DNA of 64,000 nt from Sandarakinorhabdus glacialis (GCF_014643455.1 NZ_BMJM01000005.1:186001-250000), one strand, 5' to 3'; positions 7,936 through 16,450 are shown, counted from the first letter of the stretch. Made by a program: numbers and translations. Notes: generated by a model not told the origin, from the sequence alone.

Positions 7936-8295
7936 CTAGTCTTTTTCCATGGTGCACTGGAGGGGGTGCTGGTGTTCGCGGGCGAAATCGATGACCTGGT
8001 TGACCTTGGTTTCGGCGACTTCATAGGTGAAAATGCCGCAGACGCCGACGCCGCGCTGATGGACGGCGAGCATGACGCGGGTGGCGTCCTCGATGGTCAT
8101 CTTGAAGAAGCGTTGCAGCGTGAGGACGACGAACTCCATCGGCGTATAGTCGTCGTTGAGCATCAGCACCTTGTAGAGCGCCGGCTTGGCGGTCTTGGGC
8201 TTGGTCTTGGTGGCGACACCGACACCGGTGCCGTTGTTGCCGCCGGGCGTATCGGAATCACGATCGCCATCGCTGGCGGTTGGCATCAGGATCAT
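7936..8295 (-). CDS. clpS: ATP-dependent Clp protease adaptor ClpS
   Basis: A 119-residue adaptor that binds ClpA and delivers N-degron substrates to ClpAP. The ClpS core starts near residue 39 ([19 protein letters not shown]), with the [10 protein letters not shown] substrate pocket at 47-56 and H79 and the [11 protein letters not shown] segment further on. The first 35 residues are a flexible Gly/Asp/Thr/Lys-rich extension. ATGs at 8295 and 8286 are both possible starts. clpA is not adjacent. Confidence 0.93.
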   Translation of the reverse strand: MILMPTASDGDRDSDTPGGNNGTGVGVATKTKPKTAKPALYKVLMLNDDYTPMEFVVLTLQRFFKMTIEDATRVMLAVHQRGVGVCGIFTYEVAETKVNQVIDFAREHQHPLQCTMEKD

Positions 8296-8356
8296 CGGTG
8301 GGTGGCCTGTCCGGGCTGGGAGCGAACCTATAATATAGGTTGGAAAGCGCGCAACG

Positions 8357-8390
8357 AAAAGGGCGGGTGCGTGACCGCACCCGCCCTTTT
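8357..8390 (-). terminator. Rho-independent terminator of the phasin gene
   Basis: A perfect 15-bp stem, AAAAGGGCGGGTGCG against CGCACCCGCCCTTTT, with a TGAC loop. It lies 22 bases past the phasin stop and ends in a run of U on the minus strand. The A and T flanks make it bidirectional in principle. Confidence 0.9.
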
Positions 8391-8412
8391 GACGTCCGCA
8401 GATGAAAACGAC

Positions 8413-9495
8413 TTACTTGTTGAAGGTCGTCTTGATCTTGTCGGTGGCGATCGCAACGCGGTTCTGGACCGGTTCGAAGACTTCGCCGGCAAGCTTCATC
8501 ATCATTTCGGTGAGCTTGGACATTTCGGCGACCGAAGCGTCGAACTGCGCCTTGGCGAATTCGCCCTGCAGCTGGAGCATTTCGTTCGGGGTCTTGGCGG
8601 CGGTGATCGCCTTGACCGCGACCGAGGTGGTTTCGAAATTCTTCTTCGAGACTTCACCGACATGGGCAGCGATCGATTCGATGCCGGCGGTTGCAGCGCG
8701 GGCTGCAGCGAGCAGGGCCTCGACGTTGCCGCGGGCCATTTCGGTCATCTCGTCGAGCGACTTCATGCTGTTCTCGACGGCTTCCTTCGACTTGGCGGTG
8801 ATCTGCTCCATCGCAGCCTTGCCGCTGGTCATGGCCGATTCAGCAGCGGTGGTGAGCTGGGCAACGCCAGACTTCATCGAATCGGCGATCTTTTCGGGGT
8901 TCGTATCGAATGCAGTTGCCATGGGATTCTCCTGAGGTTTTTTTTGGGTTGGGACAGCAGCCAGAACAGGGCGGGACAGGTCCGTCGCAACGGGGGCCGG
9001 CGCACTGGGTGTCGGCGCTACCGGCGCCGCTTCGGTCTTCGGCGTGTTGGGTGCCGAGGTTGGTCGGGGCGCGATCGGCGCCGGGGGTTCTTGCGCGATT
9101 GGCGCTGGCGTCGGCTTCGGCGCGGTAGGTGCTGGCGTCGGCTTCGGCGCGGTAAATGCTGGCGTCGGCTTCGACGCGGTAAAAGCCGGCTTCGCCGCGG
9201 CGGATGCCGGGACCGGGGCCGGTGCAACGGTTGGTATAGTGTCGACGGGCGTCGGCGGGGCCGGCGGCGTGGTCGTCAAGACAGGCGTGGCCGGTACGGT
9301 GGCCTTCAGTTCGGCGAGCGTCGGTGCAGGCACGGCGGGCTTGAGGATCAGGGGCGCCTGCTTGGTTGCCGCAGCCTTTTTCGCTTTTGCCGGGGGCGAC
9401 AGAACGGGTGCCGCCGCGATTGCCTTGGCCACGGCATCGACAGATTTCGACACTGGTGCGGCGACGCCTGGCTTTTGATCGGACTTGGCGGACAT
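8413..9495 (-). CDS. Phasin (granule-associated protein) with long Pro/Ala-rich N-terminal region
   Basis: A 360-residue protein. Residues about 1-190 are low-complexity Ala/Pro/Lys/Thr, including three or four copies of a PAPTAPKPT-like unit. The last about 169 residues are a phasin domain, helical and amphipathic (EKIADSMKSGVAQLTTAAES... FAKAQFDASVAEMSKL). Phasins coat polyhydroxyalkanoate granules. ATG 9495 has GGAG eight bases upstream and lies after the likely promoter. A second in-frame ATG at 8922 with an AGGAGA six bases upstream could give the phasin domain alone. A strong terminator follows. Confidence 0.85.
   Translation of the reverse strand: MSAKSDQKPGVAAPVSKSVDAVAKAIAAAPVLSPPAKAKKAAATKQAPLILKPAVPAPTLAELKATVPATPVLTTTPPAPPTPVDTIPTVAPAPVPASAAAKPAFTASKPTPAFTAPKPTPAPTAPKPTPAPIAQEPPAPIAPRPTSAPNTPKTEAAPVAPTPSAPAPVATDLSRPVLAAVPTQKKPQENPMATAFDTNPEKIADSMKSGVAQLTTAAESAMTSGKAAMEQITAKSKEAVENSMKSLDEMTEMARGNVEALLAAARAATAGIESIAAHVGEVSKKNFETTSVAVKAITAAKTPNEMLQLQGEFAKAQFDASVAEMSKLTEMMMKLAGEVFEPVQNRVAIATDKIKTTFNK
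8922..8935 (-). promoter_or_regulatory. Internal ribosome binding site and start codon in the phasin gene
   Basis: On the minus strand, AGGAGAATCCCATGG places a near-perfect Shine-Dalgarno six bases before the in-frame ATG at 8922. That ATG is exactly where the Pro/Ala-rich region ends and the phasin domain starts. It may allow a second, 169-residue product. Confidence 0.55.
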
Positions 9496-9511
9496 TGCGG
9501 GCTCCACATTC

Positions 9512-9528
9512 ATGGTGCGGTGCAACAT
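9512..9528. promoter_or_regulatory. Proximal PhaR-type operator of the phasin promoter
   Basis: ATGGTGCGGTGCAACAT matches the perfect palindrome at 9557-9573 at 14 of 17 positions, with the centres 45 bp apart. It lies just downstream of the candidate -10 box, in the early transcribed region. Confidence 0.6.
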
Positions 9529-9536
9529 AGCGAAAA

Positions 9537-9573
9537 ATCATATCGGCGCAAGCGCAATGTTGCACTGCAACAT
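9537..9573 (-). promoter_or_regulatory. Phasin promoter with distal PhaR-type operator
   Basis: A minus-strand TATGAT (complement of 9537-9542) is a good -10 box. The position expected for the -35 box is covered by ATGTTGCACTGCAACAT (9557-9573), a perfect 17-base palindrome about one central base. TGCA-rich palindromes are known operators of the PhaR repressor of phasin genes; the assignment here is by resemblance. Confidence 0.6.
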
Positions 9574-9705
9574 GGCGCTTTATAGGTAGTTCACGCGATT
9601 TTCGCGCAATTAGTTGGTGCAGAACGACGATTTGTTACGCGAACCGGCTCAATTCATGCAGAAATCGAACCCGATCCGGGTCGTGCCCGAAATGATGGGA
9701 TAACT

Positions 9706-11100
9706 TTAATGACCGACGATTGTAGGAGCAACGCCTGATTCCGCCAGGGCCGAATCGAGGTCATGCTGCAGCCGGGCGAGTGCCTCGGTGCTGCGCGCCT
9801 CGACACGGGCGACGAGCACGTCCTGGGTGTTGGAAGCGCGCAGCAGCCACCAGCCGTCCGGGGTGGTGACGCGGGCGCCATCGGTTTCATCGACGGTGGC
9901 GCCTGCGGCCTTGAGGCGGGCAAGGACTTCCTCGACGACCTTGAACTTGCGGTCCTCGGACGACTGGAAGCGCAGCTCGGGGGTGTTGACCATGGGGGGC
10001 ATGGCGTCCTTGAGGTCGGTCAGCGAGCCGCCCAGCTGGGCAACGGCGCGGATCAGGCGGACGGCGGCGTAGATGCCGTCGTCGAAGCCGTACCATTCAT
10101 GCTTGAAGAAGATGTGCCCGCTCATCTCGCCGGCCAGCGGCGCGCCGGTTTCCTGCATCTTGGCCTTGATCAGGCTGTGGCCGGTCTTCCACATCAGCGG
10201 CTTTCCGCCAAGTTCGGCGATGCGGTCGTAGAGCGCCTGGCTGGCCTTCACGTCGGCGATGATCGTGGCGCCGGGGAGGTCCTTGAGGACGGGTTCGGCG
10301 AGGATGCCGAGCAGCTGGTCGCCCCAGACGACGCGGCCCTGGCCATCGACGGCGCCGAGACGGTCGGCATCGCCGTCGAAGGCGACGCCGAAGTCGCAGT
10401 CCTTTTCGGCGACGGCGCGCTTGAGGTCGACAAGGTTCTTTTCATCGGTGGGGTCGGGATGATGGTTGGGAAAGGTCCCGTCGACGTCGGTGAACAGCAG
10501 GTGATGGGTGCCGGGCAAGCGTCTCACCAGGCGCTCGACGACCGGCCCGGCGACGCCGTTGCCGCAATCCCAGGCGATGGTGAAATCTTGGGTCGCGTCG
10601 AAGCCCTGGAGCAGGCGATCGACATAGCGGTCCATGATGTCGATGGCTTCGTTGGTCGCGGTGCCGGTCTCCCAGTCGCCGGCGGCGGCCATCTTGCCCA
10701 GGCCGTGAATGTCGGCGCCGAAGAAAGGCCGCGACTTGAGCATCATCTTGAAGCCGTTCCAGGCCGGCGGATTATGACTGCCGGTGATCATGATGCCGCC
10801 GTCGCAGGCGAGTTCGTAGACGGCGTAGTAAAGCATTGGCGTGGGGCCGAGCCCGATGCGGACAGCCTCGATGCCGGCGGCGTTGAGCCCGGCGACAAGC
10901 GCGGTCTCAAAGCCGGTCGAGGAGGTGCGGCCGTCGTAGCCGACGGCGACGCGGGAGCCGCCGGAGCGGCGAATGATGGTGCCGAAGCTGCGGCCAATGG
11001 CGTTGGCGTCGGCGTCCTTGAGGGTTTCACCGACGATGCCGCGGATGTCGTATTCGCGCAGGGTGGTGGGGTCGAAATTGTGATTTGCAGCTGGTGTCAC
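9706..11100 (-). CDS. Phosphomannomutase/phosphoglucomutase
   Basis: A 464-residue alpha-D-phosphohexomutase. The opening [11 protein letters not shown] is the family signature. The active-site phosphoserine is S108 in ITGSHNP, the Mg-binding loop is DGDADR at 242-247, the sugar-binding loop is GEMSGHIFF near 329, and the phosphate-binding loop is RASNTQD near 428. It interconverts mannose or glucose 1- and 6-phosphates, feeding GDP-mannose or UDP-glucose for surface polysaccharide. The GTG start at 11100 has GGAGA upstream. It is alone on its strand. Confidence 0.93.
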   Translation of the reverse strand: MTPAANHNFDPTTLREYDIRGIVGETLKDADANAIGRSFGTIIRRSGGSRVAVGYDGRTSSTGFETALVAGLNAAGIEAVRIGLGPTPMLYYAVYELACDGGIMITGSHNPPAWNGFKMMLKSRPFFGADIHGLGKMAAAGDWETGTATNEAIDIMDRYVDRLLQGFDATQDFTIAWDCGNGVAGPVVERLVRRLPGTHHLLFTDVDGTFPNHHPDPTDEKNLVDLKRAVAEKDCDFGVAFDGDADRLGAVDGQGRVVWGDQLLGILAEPVLKDLPGATIIADVKASQALYDRIAELGGKPLMWKTGHSLIKAKMQETGAPLAGEMSGHIFFKHEWYGFDDGIYAAVRLIRAVAQLGGSLTDLKDAMPPMVNTPELRFQSSEDRKFKVVEEVLARLKAAGATVDETDGARVTTPDGWWLLRASNTQDVLVARVEARSTEALARLQHDLDSALAESGVAPTIVGH

Positions 11101-11170
11101 GATGGTCTCCGGGAATGGTCGGCAACTGCGCTTAGCGGGTAATTACCAAGATCTTGTTACGCGCGGTGCG

Positions 11171-11572
11171 CTACTTTCGTTGCTTGTTGAGCAGCAGGTC
11201 GCGCGCGGCGGTGGCGGCGTGGGCGGCGTCGTTGCTGCCGCCGGCGTCGGGGTGGGCGGCCTGCATGCGGGCGCGCCAGGCGGCGTTGATGAGATCGGCA
11301 TCGGCGCCGGGCTGGAGGCCGAGCAGGGCGAGCGCGGAGGCTTCGTCGGTGATGGCGGGGGTTTTCGCCGGTTTGCGTTTCTGGGTGAGCCACCAGCCAT
11401 AGGCGAGGCCGGCGGCGACGAGCGCCAGCACGGGTTGGCCGGTTGTCAGCAGGCGGACCGCCAGCAGCCCGGCGGCAGCGGTGCCGCCGAGGCGCCAGAG
11501 GTTGGGCACGAGCTTGCCATCCTTGTGCAGCCACCACGCCAGCGCCGCCGCGAGGATGAGCGACAAGCCCAT
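11171..11572 (-). CDS. Membrane-anchored J-domain-like protein
   Basis: A 133-residue protein with two hydrophobic helices in the first 62 residues and a C-terminal J-like segment (about 75-130). The segment contains ALLGLQPGADADLINAAWR and HPD at 107-109, the tripeptide through which J proteins stimulate DnaK. The start ATG overlaps the mipZ stop as TGATG, so the two are translationally coupled. It may tether DnaK to the inner membrane, like small TIM14-type J proteins; the client is unknown. Confidence 0.75.
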   Translation of the reverse strand: MGLSLILAAALAWWLHKDGKLVPNLWRLGGTAAAGLLAVRLLTTGQPVLALVAAGLAYGWWLTQKRKPAKTPAITDEASALALLGLQPGADADLINAAWRARMQAAHPDAGGSNDAAHAATAARDLLLNKQRK

Positions 11573-12393
11573 CAGGCGAGCTTGCTCGGGTCCCAATCGG
11601 GGAGGTTGAGGCCGGCCAGTAGCGCGCGGAGCTCGGTGCGGGCGCCGACATGGCTGAGGCTGAAATCCTCGAGGGCGTTGCGATCGAGCAGGGTCAGGCC
11701 GCGCGGGAAGAATTCGCGGAAGATGACGCGCTCCGACAGGCCGCCGACGACGCGGAAGCCGACGCGCTTCGACAGTTCCTCGAGGGCGGCGCCGACGCGC
11801 TTGCGGTTCTTCGCCTCGAGGGTGGAGAGGCGGTTGCGGAGCACGATCCAGTCGACCTGGGTGCCGTCGGCCTTGGCGCGGGCGCGGCGGGCGTCCCAGA
11901 TCAGCTCGGCGTAGAAGCTGGGGCGGCGGACGGCGAAGGTCTCGGGGTCGACCTGGCCGATGAGGTCGAAATCGACGAAGCTGTCGTTGATCGGGGTGAC
12001 GATGGTGTCGGCGCGGGCGAGGGCGGCGCGGGCGAGTTCTGAATCGCGGCCGGGGGTGTCGACGACGATGAAGTCGAAGCCCGACGCCTGATCGAGGCGC
12101 AGCGCCAGTTCGGCGGCGGCGTCGGGGCCGTCGGCGATGACAGCGACATCGGGGGTGGGCAGGACGAGGTCGCGCTTGGTGCCGAAGGCGACGCGGTTTT
12201 CGAGATAGCGCGCGACGGTGCGCTGCCGCGAATCGAGATCGATCATGGCTGTGCGAAAGCCGGCGTGCGCCAGCCCGACGCCGATGTGGACGGCGGTGGT
12301 GGATTTGCCCGATCCGCCCTTTTCGTTGCCGAGCACGATGACGTGTGCGGATCTGGCCGCGGATTGTGCCGCGGATTTTGTCATTGATCCCAT
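11572..12393 (-). CDS. mipZ: Division-plane positioning ATPase MipZ
   Basis: A 273-residue ParA/MinD-family ATPase. The deviant Walker A is GNEKGGSGKST (residues 22-32), followed by IDLDSRQRTVARYLENR. That RQRTxxRYLENR stretch is typical of MipZ rather than ParA. A DFIVVDTPGRDSELAR Walker B region and FVDFDLIGQVD follow. In alphaproteobacteria MipZ binds ParB near the poles and blocks FtsZ assembly there, confining division to mid-cell. I start at ATG 12393; 12384 and an upstream codon at 12432 are also possible. It is divergent from panC. Confidence 0.88.
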   Translation of the reverse strand: MGSMTKSAAQSAARSAHVIVLGNEKGGSGKSTTAVHIGVGLAHAGFRTAMIDLDSRQRTVARYLENRVAFGTKRDLVLPTPDVAVIADGPDAAAELALRLDQASGFDFIVVDTPGRDSELARAALARADTIVTPINDSFVDFDLIGQVDPETFAVRRPSFYAELIWDARRARAKADGTQVDWIVLRNRLSTLEAKNRKRVGAALEELSKRVGFRVVGGLSERVIFREFFPRGLTLLDRNALEDFSLSHVGARTELRALLAGLNLPDWDPSKLA

Positions 12394-12466
12394 AATGCCC
12401 CGAAACTTGCCTAATGCGTCCGTTTCCGACACAGCCGCCGGCCTGTGTCAACCGAAAGGCCGGCCT

Positions 12467-13315
12467 TTGCCTGCAGAGTTTCGTATCGTTCGCACTCCGG
12501 GTGCACTGACCACGGCCATGGAGGCGTGGAAGCGATCGGGGTATCGAGTCGCGCTGGTGCCCACCATGGGTGCGCTCCATGCCGGGCATCTGGCGCTGGT
12601 CGCGGAAGGGTTGAAGCATGCCGACAAGGTGGCGGCGTCGATCTTCGTCAATCCCAAGCAGTTCGGGCCTTTAGAAGACCTCGACAAATATCCGCGCGAC
12701 GAGGCCGGGGACGCGGCCAAGCTGCAGGCGGCGGGGTGCGAGTTGCTGTATGCGCCGTCGCTGGCCGACATGTATCCGCCGGGATTCGCCAGCTATGTGA
12801 AGGTGGCGGGCTTGCCCGACCGGCTGTGCGGGGCGGTGCGGCCGGGGCATTTCGATGGCGTCGCGACGGTAGTGTCGAAACTGCTGGCGGCGTCGCGTGC
12901 CGACGTTGGGGTGTTCGGCGAGAAGGACTGGCAGCAGCTGGCGATCATCCGGCGGATGGCGGCCGATCTCGACCTGGGGACGCGGATCATCGGGGCGGGG
13001 ATCGTGCGGGATGACGATGGCTTGGCGCTGTCGTCGCGGAACATGTATTTGAGCGTCGGTGAGCGGGCGCAGGCTTTGGCATTGCCCAAGGCACTGGCTG
13101 CGGCGCGCGAGGCGCTGAATGGCGGGGCGGCGGTGGCGCCGGTGCTGGCGGCGGCGCATCTGGCGTTGGCGCAGGCGGGGTTTAATCGCGTGGATTATGT
13201 CGAGCTGGTGGATGGCGAGACGTTGATGCCGCTCGATGCGGTGGCGGTGGGCGCGCGGTTGATGGCGGCGGGGGTGGTGGGGACGACGCGGTTGATTGAT
13301 AACGCTGCGGTTTAG
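12467..13315 (+). CDS. panC: Pantothenate synthetase
   Basis: A 282-residue ligase that joins pantoate and beta-alanine, with ATP, to make pantothenate for coenzyme A. The nucleotidyltransferase signature VPTMGALHAGHLAL (HxGH form) is near residue 28, with IFVNPKQFGPLEDLDKYPR, VFGEKDWQQL and the KMSKS-like LALSSRNMYLS further on. A TTG at 12467 with GAAAGG nearby gives the usual length; an in-frame ATG at 12395 would add 24 unrelated residues. panB is not adjacent. Confidence 0.9.
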   Translation: MPAEFRIVRTPGALTTAMEAWKRSGYRVALVPTMGALHAGHLALVAEGLKHADKVAASIFVNPKQFGPLEDLDKYPRDEAGDAAKLQAAGCELLYAPSLADMYPPGFASYVKVAGLPDRLCGAVRPGHFDGVATVVSKLLAASRADVGVFGEKDWQQLAIIRRMAADLDLGTRIIGAGIVRDDDGLALSSRNMYLSVGERAQALALPKALAAAREALNGGAAVAPVLAAAHLALAQAGFNRVDYVELVDGETLMPLDAVAVGARLMAAGVVGTTRLIDNAAV

Positions 13316-13333
13316 GGGGCTGGCTTCATTCTG

Positions 13334-13400
13334 GGCGGGGGGACAGCCCCACCCGGGCCGCGAAGGCGCGTCTCTCGCCTCCCCCCTCCAGGGGGAGGAC
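13334..13400. repeat. Repeat family E, partial copy (right half)
   Basis: It carries the right half of the element complete at 38179-38308 and 55184-55316: ACCCGGGCCGCGAAGGCGCG, then TCTCTCGCCTCCCCC and GGGGGAGGAC. Like the two full copies it lies between convergent stop codons. Confidence 0.85.
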
Positions 13401-13408
13401 AAGGGAGG

Positions 13409-13795
13409 TTAGCGGCGTTGTTGTTGCCAGCGGTAGGGTTGGTAGTCGTTGTAGTAGCGGGGGTAGCGGCTGTTGTTGAACGAGAATTGCGCGAAGCCCG
13501 ATTCGCCGATCGGCATGCCGACCGTGCCGGCGATGCCGCGGGCGCCGCCGGTGCCGATGAACATCGACATTTCACCGTGGACCTTGCGATCGCGGGGTTC
13601 GTCCTCGGCGTAGAGGCTGTTGTTCAGGACGCGGTCGCGCTCGGGGTCGGGGAGGAGTGCGGTGGATTCGGGCTGGCGCGAGGCGTTGGCGATGGCGGCG
13701 TCGCGCTCGGCGGGGGTCAGGCTGTAGACCTTGGGCTCGGTGGCGAGCGCCGGGGCGGCAGCGAGAGCGGCGACAGTCAACGCGCGCAGAAACAT
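13409..13795 (-). CDS. Secreted protein of unknown function
   Basis: A 128-residue protein with a signal peptide (MFLRALTVAALAAAPALA, then TEPKVYS). A polar middle follows (LTPAERDAAIANASRQ), then a glycine-rich segment (FIGTGGARGIAGTVGMPIG) and a Tyr/Arg/Gln-rich end (YPRYYNDYQPYRWQQQRR). The aromatic-basic tail suggests an envelope protein. I do not recognise a family. Confidence 0.6.
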   Translation of the reverse strand: MFLRALTVAALAAAPALATEPKVYSLTPAERDAAIANASRQPESTALLPDPERDRVLNNSLYAEDEPRDRKVHGEMSMFIGTGGARGIAGTVGMPIGESGFAQFSFNNSRYPRYYNDYQPYRWQQQRR

Positions 13796-13834
13796 CGATA
13801 TCCCTCTTCGCGGCGCATAAGCGCCTGTGCTGTC

Positions 13835-14968
13835 TTAGCCTTTCCTGAACGGGGTGGCCATGTCCAAGGCTTCGATATCGGCCTCGACCATCTCGCCCTC
13901 GCGGGCGACGAAGTCGGCGACGGCGCTGCGGAAGCTGGAGTTGGGGATGAAATGCGCCGAGACGGTGGCGACCGGGCGATAGCCGCGCGCCAGCTTGTGC
14001 GAGCCTTGCGCGCCGGCTTCGACGCGGGCGAGGCCATGGGCGATGGCCCAGTCGATGGCCTGGTAGTAGCAGAGCTCGAAATGCAGGAAGGGGATGTCTT
14101 CGGTCGATCCCCAGTAGCGGCCATAGAGGCAGTCGCCGCCGATGAGGTTGAGCGCACCGGCGACGGGTCGGCCGTCTCGCAGCGCCAGCATGAGCAGGAC
14201 GCGGTCGGGCATGGTTTCGCCGAGCAGCGAGAAAAAGGCGCGGGTGAGGTAGGGCCGGCCCCATTTGCGCATGCCGGTATCCTGGTAGAATTCCCAGAAG
14301 GCATCCCAATGCGCCTCGGTGAGTTCGGCGCCGGTGATGTGGACGATCTCCACGCCGCTGGCGAGGGCGCCTTCGCGTTCCTTGCGGATGGCCTTGCGCT
14401 TGCGTGACGACAGCGCGGCGAGGAAATCGGCGAAGGTCGCATAGCCGTCGTTCGACCAATGGAATTGTTCGCCGATGCGCATCAGCCAGCCTTGCGCCTC
14501 GAACGCCGGCTGTTGTTCGGGGGTGATGAAGGTGGCGTGGACCGACGACAGCTTGTTCTGGACTGCCAGTGCCTGTGCCGCGGCGAGCAGCGCCGGCGCG
14601 GCGGCGGGATCGCGCAGCAGCAAGCGGGGGCCGGTGGCGGGGGTGAAGGGCACGGCGCACTGGAGCTTGGGATAATATTCGCCGCCGGCGCGTTCCCAGG
14701 CCTCCGCCCAGCCGTGGTCGAAGACATATTCGCCCTGGCTGTGGGATTTCAGATAGGCGGGCAGGATGCCGATCGGGGTGCCGGCGGCGTCGTCGACGAC
14801 GATATGGGCGGGTTGCCAGCCGGTACGGGCGCAGGCGCTGCCCGACGCCTCGAGGGCGTGGAAGAATTCATGAGAGACGAAGGGGTTGTCGGCGCCGGCG
14901 CAGGCGTTCCAGTCCGCAGTGGAGATGTCGGCGGCGGCGGAGAGGATGCGGGCGCGGATTTCGGGCAT
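13835..14968 (-). CDS. GNAT-like peptidogalycan-biosynthesis family acyltransferase (COG3146/DUF482)
   Basis: A 377-residue protein of the FemAB-like GNAT group. Markers are NPFVSHEFFHALE (near 30), SHSQGEYVFDHGWAEAW, SRKRKAIRKERE, the WGRPYLTRAFF segment and the C-terminal EAGAQGSHKLARGY. This family is usually annotated as a peptidogalycan biosynthesis N-acyltransferase; no member's substrate is firmly known to me. ATG 14968 is preferred over a TTG 21 bases upstream. A family A repeat lies immediately upstream. Confidence 0.75.
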   Translation of the reverse strand: MPEIRARILSAAADISTADWNACAGADNPFVSHEFFHALEASGSACARTGWQPAHIVVDDAAGTPIGILPAYLKSHSQGEYVFDHGWAEAWERAGGEYYPKLQCAVPFTPATGPRLLLRDPAAAPALLAAAQALAVQNKLSSVHATFITPEQQPAFEAQGWLMRIGEQFHWSNDGYATFADFLAALSSRKRKAIRKEREGALASGVEIVHITGAELTEAHWDAFWEFYQDTGMRKWGRPYLTRAFFSLLGETMPDRVLLMLALRDGRPVAGALNLIGGDCLYGRYWGSTEDIPFLHFELCYYQAIDWAIAHGLARVEAGAQGSHKLARGYRPVATVSAHFIPNSSFRSAVADFVAREGEMVEADIEALDMATPFRKG

Positions 14969-14997
14969 CAGGAGCGAGGTGCGGCGCAAGCAAAGAA

Positions 14998-15028
14998 ACT
15001 GGGTCCCGGGTCAAGCCCGGGATGACAG
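14998..15028. repeat. Repeat family A, copy 3
   Basis: ACTGGGTCCCGGGTCAAGCC then CGGGATGACAG. It lies between two codirectional minus-strand genes, the RidA gene (upstream in transcription) and the acyltransferase gene. Confidence 0.9.
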
Positions 15029-15051
15029 CAGGGGAAGCGCCGCACCTGGGC

Positions 15052-15519
15052 CTAATCCCGGATGGCGATGATGGCGTCGATTTCGACGGCGACGCCGCGG
15101 GGCAGGGCGTAGACGCCGACGGCCGAGCGGGCGTGGCGGCCGGCTTCGCCGAAGATCTCGACCATCAGGTTGGAGGCGCCGTTGCCGACTTCGGGCTGGT
15201 CGGTGAAATCGGGGGCCGAGGCGACGAAGACACCGAGCTTGACGATGCGGCGGACGCGGCCGAGGTCGCCGAGCGCGGCCTGCATCTGGGCGATGAGGCC
15301 GATGGCGCAGCGCCGCGCGGCCTCGGCGCCTTCGGCAACGCTGACGCCATCGCCGAGGCGGCCCTTGATGAGCGCGCCGGCGTCGTCGAACGGGATCTGG
15401 CCGGAGATGTGGAGTAGGCCATCGATGGCGACCGCAGGCACATAGTTGGCGGCGGGGGGGGCGGCGACCGGCAGGGTGATTCCAAGAGCGGCGAGGCGGG
15501 TGGCGGGGGTGTCGGTCAT
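15052..15519 (-). CDS. RidA family protein (cytosolic)
   Basis: A 155-residue YjgF/RidA-fold protein without signal peptide. Conserved stretches are LLHISGQIPFD, the central GLIAQMQAALGDLGRVRRIVKLGVFV, and ARSAVGVYALPRGVAVEIDAI, where the arginine is the ligand carboxylate binder. RidA deaminates reactive enamine/imine intermediates formed by PLP enzymes. The start ATG has GAAAGG six bases upstream. Its start lies one base past the stop of the HAD gene, so the DUF3572, HAD and RidA genes look like one transcript. Confidence 0.85.
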   Translation of the reverse strand: MTDTPATRLAALGITLPVAAPPAANYVPAVAIDGLLHISGQIPFDDAGALIKGRLGDGVSVAEGAEAARRCAIGLIAQMQAALGDLGRVRRIVKLGVFVASAPDFTDQPEVGNGASNLMVEIFGEAGRHARSAVGVYALPRGVAVEIDAIIAIRD

Positions 15520-15520
15520 T

Positions 15521-16129
15521 TCAGCCTTTCAGGACGGTCTGGATATGGGCGAGCGCCTGGTGCCAGTCGTCGATGCGGACATGGGCGTCGGCGGCGGGCG
15601 GGATCAGCGTGCGCAGCGATTCCTCGGCGACCATGTGGAGGCGGTGGACATGCGGGACAAGCGCCTTGGCCGAACTGTGATGCGGCGGCAGGTCGTCGAT
15701 GAATACCGCGGCCGAGGGCTGGAATTCGTCGAGCAGCGCCAATATGGGGCCACCCTTGGGACCATGGTTGCCGATGACGCGGTACGGCATGCCGAATTGC
15801 GCCAGTTCGAGCGTGCGCGAGACGGCGTGGTGATCGGCGATGTTGGTCAGGATGATGACGTCGCAGTCCTGTGCCAGGGTGGCGAGGCCGTGGGCGGCAC
15901 CGTCGATCGGCGTCTGGGTCGGCATGTGGGTGGTGAAGAACCCGTCGAGCAGCGCCGGGAAACGCTCCGCGGCGACCGGCTGGTCGTCCTTGTCGCGGAT
16001 ATTGCCGACCAGCGCGAACGAGGTCAACTTGAGCGTCAGGTCGTGGACTTCATCGAGATAGGCGACGAACGGATCGATGAACTCGAGCAGGACGCCGTCG
16101 CAGTCGGAGATGATGAGGGGGCGGGTCAT
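15521..16129 (-). CDS. HAD-family hydrolase
   Basis: A 202-residue phosphatase-type protein. Motif I is IISDCDGVLLEF (D9/D11 region), motif II is VIILTNI, and the PSAAVFIDDLPPHH motif IV supplies acidic Mg ligands. The short, cap-poor architecture suggests a small-molecule phosphatase. It overlaps the DUF3572 gene by ATGA and abuts the RidA gene. Confidence 0.8.
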   Translation of the reverse strand: MTRPLIISDCDGVLLEFIDPFVAYLDEVHDLTLKLTSFALVGNIRDKDDQPVAAERFPALLDGFFTTHMPTQTPIDGAAHGLATLAQDCDVIILTNIADHHAVSRTLELAQFGMPYRVIGNHGPKGGPILALLDEFQPSAAVFIDDLPPHHSSAKALVPHVHRLHMVAEESLRTLIPPAADAHVRIDDWHQALAHIQTVLKG

Positions 16130-16410
16130 GCTTCGCCCTGCGACAGCACAGTGCCGGCATGGACGAGTTGCTCGGGCTTGATGCCGATGGCGGTGGCGCA
16201 GGCGATGAGATCCGATTCGCGGGCCTGGAGAAAGTCGATGACTGCCGCCAGCAAGGACGGGTCGCCGGCGCTGGCGCGCAGCTCGGCGGCGTCGAGGCCC
16301 GACAAGGCGAGGAAGCGCGGCCCGAGATCGGGATCGCCGGCGACATGCGCCAGCGCCTGGAGCGCAATCACGGCCGGCGGTGCGGCGTTAAGACTTTTGT
16401 GGTGCAACAC
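16126..16410 (-). CDS. DUF3572 family protein
   Basis: A small helical protein, 94 residues if read from GTG 16410. It contains VIALQALAHVAGDPDLGPRF, then LSGLDAAELR and LQARESDLIACATAIGI, the pattern of the alphaproteobacterial DUF3572 family. The open frame continues upstream to 16521 but that part has no family resemblance. Homologues are commonly found next to divK/pleD, and here a pleD-like gene is divergent on the other side. Function unknown. Confidence 0.7.
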   Translation of the reverse strand: MLHHKSLNAAPPAVIALQALAHVAGDPDLGPRFLALSGLDAAELRASAGDPSLLAAVIDFLQARESDLIACATAIGIKPEQLVHAGTVLSQGEA

Positions 16411-16450
16411 GGCTATGGTGTTCCTGTAACCCGATCTGTCCTCAGTAGGG

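Noticed and set aside
7915-9585. A plus-strand open frame of 556 codons over clpS and the phasin gene, with a Gly/Arg-rich repeat.
   Set aside because: The repeat is the mirror of the Pro/Ala-rich phasin tract; clpS and the phasin domain on the minus strand are unmistakable.
9763-11142. A plus-strand frame of 459 codons opposite the phosphomannomutase gene.
   Set aside because: Composition-driven shadow; the mutase active-site loops are all on the minus strand.
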